A DNA stretch of 64,000 bases from Eutypella sp. D-1. Taxonomy: Eukaryota; Ascomycota; Sordariomycetes; Xylariales; Diatrypaceae. The notes under the pieces are model-generated. The model made no database searches. It was not told where the DNA came from and worked only from the letters and a program-made list of their open reading frames with translations. The stretch covers positions 62,001-126,000 of the forward strand of contig JAJTTP010000012.1 in NCBI GenBank assembly GCA_023313575.1, written 5' to 3'. How positions within the stretch are numbered: position 1 is the stretch's first letter; each line of letters starts with the position of its first letter. Of this stretch, positions 59,715 to 64,000 are shown in pieces. The translations under genes and the position numbers were made by a program.

Positions 59715-62064
59715 CTATTGGCACACCATGGGGAGGATATCTTGATTCTCCAGCTGATCCACGAGGGTGAAGAACTCGTAAGAAGATATGCCCAGGTTGT
59801 CCATGAAACTCTCGCTGTTGTTGCCCATAGTGATAGGGTCCATGCTTGTGGACGGCGATTGCGAGCCTTCGTGGATTACGGCGCCCGTCCCAGGCGGCGC
59901 AACCGATATCTCTTGCTGTGCTTCTTCGGCCGCTGCAGTGTCGGATTGCATCTCCAGCCCTTCCGGCACCGCCAGCGTCAGCGTTTCCAGGCCGTGCCGC
60001 TCGGACTGCATCGCCAGCTCCTGGCAGAGGGTCTGGAGGTGCATTAGCTCTGACTTGCGCACCTCGGCCACTTTGTTGCCCCTGTTAATCATCTCGTCGA
60101 GCAGGGCCATCGTAAGCTGAGCGTAATCGTGTTCATCGGTGCCAGGGAACACTGCGTTGGCCATGATCAGATGGAGCGCCGCGCCGTAGGCAAACTCGAG
60201 GTCGAATAGTAGGAAAACCTCTGGAACTCCATAGTTATTATACGTTAGACGTTTTTGTAATAGGACACTTCGTCTATTTCCTTTCCCTTCTGCATTATGT
60301 CTGCCGACAAGGTTTCTATCACCTACCCAGGATGCTTTCTTGATTGAAGAGAATCTCCAGCGTTTTAACGGCAGATTTGATCCCGGTTGAAATCAGATTT
60401 CCGGTGAGGTTCAGAAAGCTGTGCCAGTTCTCATCCCCGTGACCCAGCCTTTCCAGCCTCTCCTGGAGTACGGATAGGAGAAGGGGTCTCGTAGCCACGA
60501 TTACGCACTGTAGCCGCAATCAGTCTGTTAGAAGTACACCGACTCTTCATAGGTATAGAGTACCCTCTCACTGACCTGATGATATAATAGCGTCACATGC
60601 TGTGTTCCCCTGGGCATGGTCTCCGTCTCGACAAGATTGGGTAGCTTGGCCTGTATTATATTCTCGAACTCCTGGGCATGGCCAGCCATGGTATGTAAGA
60701 TTGATCTTGTCGATTCAAGAAACGCCACTAGTTGTGTTTGCTCATTCTTGTATATCGCTATCAGAGTTAGCCTTAGACGGATGACGGCTAGTGGCGCAAG
60801 CCTTGAACTTACTGGACGCAATTACTGAAAGAAGGTGCGAAAGCTTCACTTGAAGACCAAGGGTGGTGTTCTCCGTATTGTCTGTATATGATTTATTGAC
60901 CAAGGTTGTCACGTCACTATCAGATACCAACATGGGCGATCCCAGTGACGTCGATATATACCGATCCAGGTTATACAGATTCCACCAGAGAATACGACAC
61001 CGCATCACTGTATCAGAACCCAACTCCTCCTCTGGAAGGCGAGTATGCATCCCTTCTAACTGTGCTATACGCACGGCTTGACCAACCTACATGATATAGG
61101 TAAGACATCTTGTTTAAGTCATAGATCCCACGCATGGTATGGACTTACATAGACGTGCGCCCGCTCTCTCTTGTCGATAGAATATAGATAAATACCTGCC
61201 AAAATCAGTACCTCGATCGCCAGCACGCTGTCTTTCCAGAGGGTAGTCAGGTCAGGCATCAGCGCCATAGCTCGAACGAAGTACTTTGCCCCTGGGGGCT
61301 CTTGGGGATTGCGTGATTTGGTAAGAAATGCGGTCCCAAAAGCCAACACGAGCAGGAATTGGACGAACCACAAACGATTGTTCGCCTTCTCCTGGGCGTT
61401 TCCATAGTAGAAGTCCTGGATGCTGGCGGCGAACGTATCGTCGTTATAGAAGGAGTAATGCTGCTTCAGATGGAACTTGACGCTGTTGAAAAGATACATC
61501 GCGCGGTCGATGGAAGGAAGGCCACTCATGTCAGGGGGGATGTCTTCCGGCCAAGGCTTCCATTTCAGAGGGTACAAGTTGTTGTCAAAGTATACTGCAA
61601 TGTCGGGCGGGTGCATGAGCCGTAGCCTCTCCGTCATCATCAGCGTGAGCCGAACAGTGAACGATCTTGGTGACGAGGGGGCCAGCCAGACTAGATGAGG
61701 CTGTGTTAATGAGTAAAACCACTGAAGATCCAGGGGAGACCGAATGGTGACCTACTCCACTTGCGCCTGTCATTCTGCGTGTTCTTGATGGTGACGGACG
61801 GGGCGGAGAAAGGGCATGTCCAGACACTAAACGCACCATCTGCGGCCTGCGACGATGATGCTTCATGCGTTTCAGGCATCACACTACGAACTTGAAGAGG
61901 ATAGACCATTAGTACATGTGATTCTATCTGGATGGAGGCTGTCATAATTACCATCCAGGCCTGGATTGGGGGCAAAACTGGTATTTTGACTTGACTCCCT
62001 CGCGGGAGTTTGTGTCTCCGTGCTTATAGGGGAAAGTAATCGTGCTGACTGTTGACCACGTTGC

Positions 62065-62102
<38 letters not shown>

Positions 62103-62483
62103 CTGCGCCTGCACCTGCTGAGACGCCCGCTGTAGTTCTCGGAGATAACTGTTGGGCCGCATCAACACACCTAGAGAACACCATGGTAGGGGCTATTGAC
62201 ATCATATACACACCTCTCTGAGACCATAATCTTATTACCACCGTCGGTAAAACGGCATGTGATGTTGCGGCGGCGACAATTAGAGCACGGATCATCACCA
62301 GAGCATCTTATCTTACTTTGCCGGCACGCAGTGCAGCTACGATCTCGTTAGCACTATGGATATTACTGATGATATGAAATTGCTAGGGTCAAGAGCCCGG
62401 AAGTTATGGGATAATGCATCTTAATGCTTTCTTACTTACGCATTGGCAGTGCGCCGTGCTTTAGCGGGAGGTTCGGTTCCCAT
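59715..62483 (-). CDS. Zn2Cys6 transcription factor with fungal-specific TF domain
   Basis: Nine exons on the minus strand: 62483-62440, 62336-62214, 62148-61952, 61890-61756, 61690-61149, 61086-60813, 60757-60576, 60507-60327 and 60226-59715. All phases agree and the total is 2190 nt, about 729 residues. The start MGTEPPAKARRTANACTACR leads into a perfect binuclear cluster with Cys16, 19, 26, 32, 35 and 42 (spacing 2-6-5-2-6). A linker (SESYLRELQRA) and a polyQ tract follow. The regulatory domain has the motif KWIWLAPSSPRSF made by a splice, MRCRILWWNLYNLDRYIS with the usual WW..Y..DR, CVIVATRPLLLSVLQERL, and FLLFDLEFAYGAALHLI. It is expected to be a nuclear activator that controls a local or pathway gene set, with the adjacent hydratase gene a candidate target. 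Confidence 0.9.
62061..62106. repeat. CAG/CAA repeat coding polyglutamine
   Basis: Glutamine codon run in exon 3 of the transcription factor, just after the coiled linker. A length-variable tract is expected. Confidence 0.85.
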
Positions 62484-63392
62484 GTCTCCCTCGCGCCCGA
62501 TAGTCCAAAACTTAAGTTCTTATACGATGGCGGTAAAATAGCGGTTGCCATAAAGATACGTAAGCTTATACTATTGCAATATCAGCCAGCATTAACTTCC
62601 AGAATATCGCGACTTGGATATTGCCAGAAAGTAGGTAATCAACCCTATGGATATGTTCATGTTCGTGTCATAAGCATTCTACACCCCGCCTACTAAAGCT
62701 GCTCTGGCTCCCTCGCTCGCTCCTCTGGAGTTACAGCCACTAACAAAACTCCTTCTCCACAACGAAGAGGCCACGCAGCATACCCTTGTTAGTTGTGGCC
62801 AATCGGAGCATTCCAATGAGTAATTTTTAACCCCATGGGGTAAGTATACTCTACTGGGACTAGTCTATCGTACCCCAACTGACCTATCAAGGGTGCCTTA
62901 CGTACTTCGTGATAGCCACGATATCCGGTTCCGGCCCATGCCAGATTTCAAAGATAAGAACAGGATAACACAAGATCTAGTGATTTACTAGTGAACGGGG
63001 TTTGGCATATCTAGATATCTAAATTCTTTGGCGTAGGATTTCAAGCTGCTTTAGTGACTCGTGGTCATGCATAATCGTGAGGAGTTTCCTTGGCATATAC
63101 TTAACTTGATAGGACCTGCGGATAGAGCCGCTACGGTGCAGCCGCGTTATAAGCTTAAAATAGGCCTCCTTTAACTGCGCAAATGATAAGCTAGTAGATC
63201 CACCTGTGCTTACCTAGGTTTATGCGCCCCCTCTTGATACCAAGATAAGTATACTGATAATACACTAAACCCGCCAATTAGAGAAGATATGTGAAAACGG
63301 TGGTAGTAGCGAAACCACATTTTATGCCCATTTATGCCCACTTATGCCCATTTATACCCTATTTATGTTATTTACCCAAAAACACACGTCAT
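62484..63392. other. Intergenic upstream of transcription factor
   Basis: Promoter side of the transcription factor gene and 3' flank of the hydratase gene. It contains a four-copy 10-bp tandem repeat at 63321-63360. No gene seen. Confidence 0.5.
63321..63360. repeat. 10-bp tandem repeat, four copies
   Basis: Units TTTATGCCCA, TTTATGCCCA, CTTATGCCCA and TTTATACCCT, decaying toward the last. It lies about 35 bp from the stop codon of the hydratase gene, in its 3' flank. Confidence 0.9.
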
Positions 63393-64000
63393 TCAAACAA
63401 CGTCAAACTCGACGGTACCCCACCCTTCGTACGTACAGGACCAATGACCAGCCTCCCTCATGGGCATCGCCCGGAGACAACTGCCCGGCATAACGACCTG
63501 CCCGGGCAGGAGCTCAACATTGAACTCCGCGAGCCGGTTGACTAGCCACGCGACGGCCGCGACTGGGTTGCCCAGAATGTTTTTGGTGTTGCCGGCCATG
63601 ATCTCGATGTCGTTGAACTTGAGGTAGCCCCGCGTGTCGCTCAGGCTGAGGTCCGTGAGTTTCCGAGGGGTACCTCCTAGGATCACCGCGCCGGTCGATC
63701 CATTGTCCGCGAGCGTATCCTCGAGGGTGATAGTCCAGTTCTTCACCCGGGAGTCGATGATCTCAACGGCAGGGACGGCGTAATCGACCGCGCTGATGAC
63801 GTCGGCGACGGTGCAATTGGGACCTTTCAGAGCGCCCTTGAGGACGAAGGCAGGTTCGAGCTCTACGAAAGGCTCGATGAAGTCAGCCAGCGCTAGCTTG
63901 GTGCCCTCGTACCGGAAGCTGCTAGCCAGAAGGAAGCCGTAATCGGGGTGGTCGAGGTTGAAGGCGTCCTGCATGACCTTTGCGATATTGCCCAGCTTGT
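63393..64000 (-). CDS. 2-oxopent-4-enoate hydratase-like protein (MhpD family), 5' end outside window
   Basis: Frame is open to the right edge, so the N terminus is missing. About 202 residues are visible, of an expected 260-290 for the family. Features of the fumarylacetoacetate hydrolase fold hydratases are VELEPAFVLKGALKG, with the Glu-x-Glu pair of the metal site, AVPAVEIIDSRVKNW with the third acidic ligand, and ITLEDTLADNGSTGAVILGG. VAAVAWLVNRL and LLPGQVVMPGS also fit. Such enzymes add water to 2-hydroxypenta-2,4-dienoate in meta-cleavage of aromatic compounds. Some relatives decarboxylate 4-oxalocrotonate. Only about 900 bp separates it from the Zn2Cys6 factor, which is transcribed in the same direction downstream. 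Confidence 0.85.
   Translation of the reverse strand, partial: KLGNIAKVMQDAFNLDHPDYGFLLASSFRYEGTKLALADFIEPFVELEPAFVLKGALKGPNCTVADVISAVDYAVPAVEIIDSRVKNWTITLEDTLADNGSTGAVILGGTPRKLTDLSLSDTRGYLKFNDIEIMAGNTKNILGNPVAAVAWLVNRLAEFNVELLPGQVVMPGSCLRAMPMREAGHWSCTYEGWGTVEFDVV

Overview
The window reads as nuclear DNA of a filamentous ascomycete (Pezizomycotina, most likely Sordariomycetes). The evidence is short introns of about 50-180 nt with GTAAGT-type donors and CTAAC/CTGAC-type branch points, long gene-poor spacers, and several genes typical of that group: Rtt109, a Zn2Cys6 regulator with a fungal transcription-factor domain, an SRPK-like kinase and a CAND1 homologue. I saw no bacterial operon structure, rRNA, tRNA, CRISPR or intact transposon. 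All exon joins were worked out by hand from splice signals and frame, so they are predictions.

Layout. 1-12.7 kb: a D-2-hydroxyacid dehydrogenase, a Cys-rich single-pass membrane protein with a long cytoplasmic tail, the histone acetyltransferase Rtt109 and the mitochondrial ribosomal protein mL57. 12.7-23.2 kb: a sparse stretch with a 27-base G run, a small AT-hook protein, an F-box/ankyrin protein and an unrecognised protein. 23.2-38.2 kb: a large ABCC transporter, about 5 kb without genes, then the translocon gene sec61 and a tRNA isopentenyltransferase.

38.4-50 kb is the accessory-looking part. It holds three diverged tandem MYND-finger genes on the minus strand (the third with an in-frame stop), three copies of a short decayed element lying among them, two copies of an unrecognised small-protein gene on the plus strand (one frameshifted) and a divergent SRPK-like kinase. 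Duplication with decay in one place makes this the most unusual region.

50-64 kb returns to conserved content: a CAND1 homologue (cullin/SCF regulation), then a nine-exon Zn2Cys6 transcription factor next to a 2-oxopent-4-enoate hydratase-like gene cut by the right edge. The last pair may be the edge of an aromatic-catabolism gene cluster. Otherwise the housekeeping genes cover unrelated tasks: chromatin, mitochondrial translation, ER import, tRNA modification and ubiquitin-ligase exchange.
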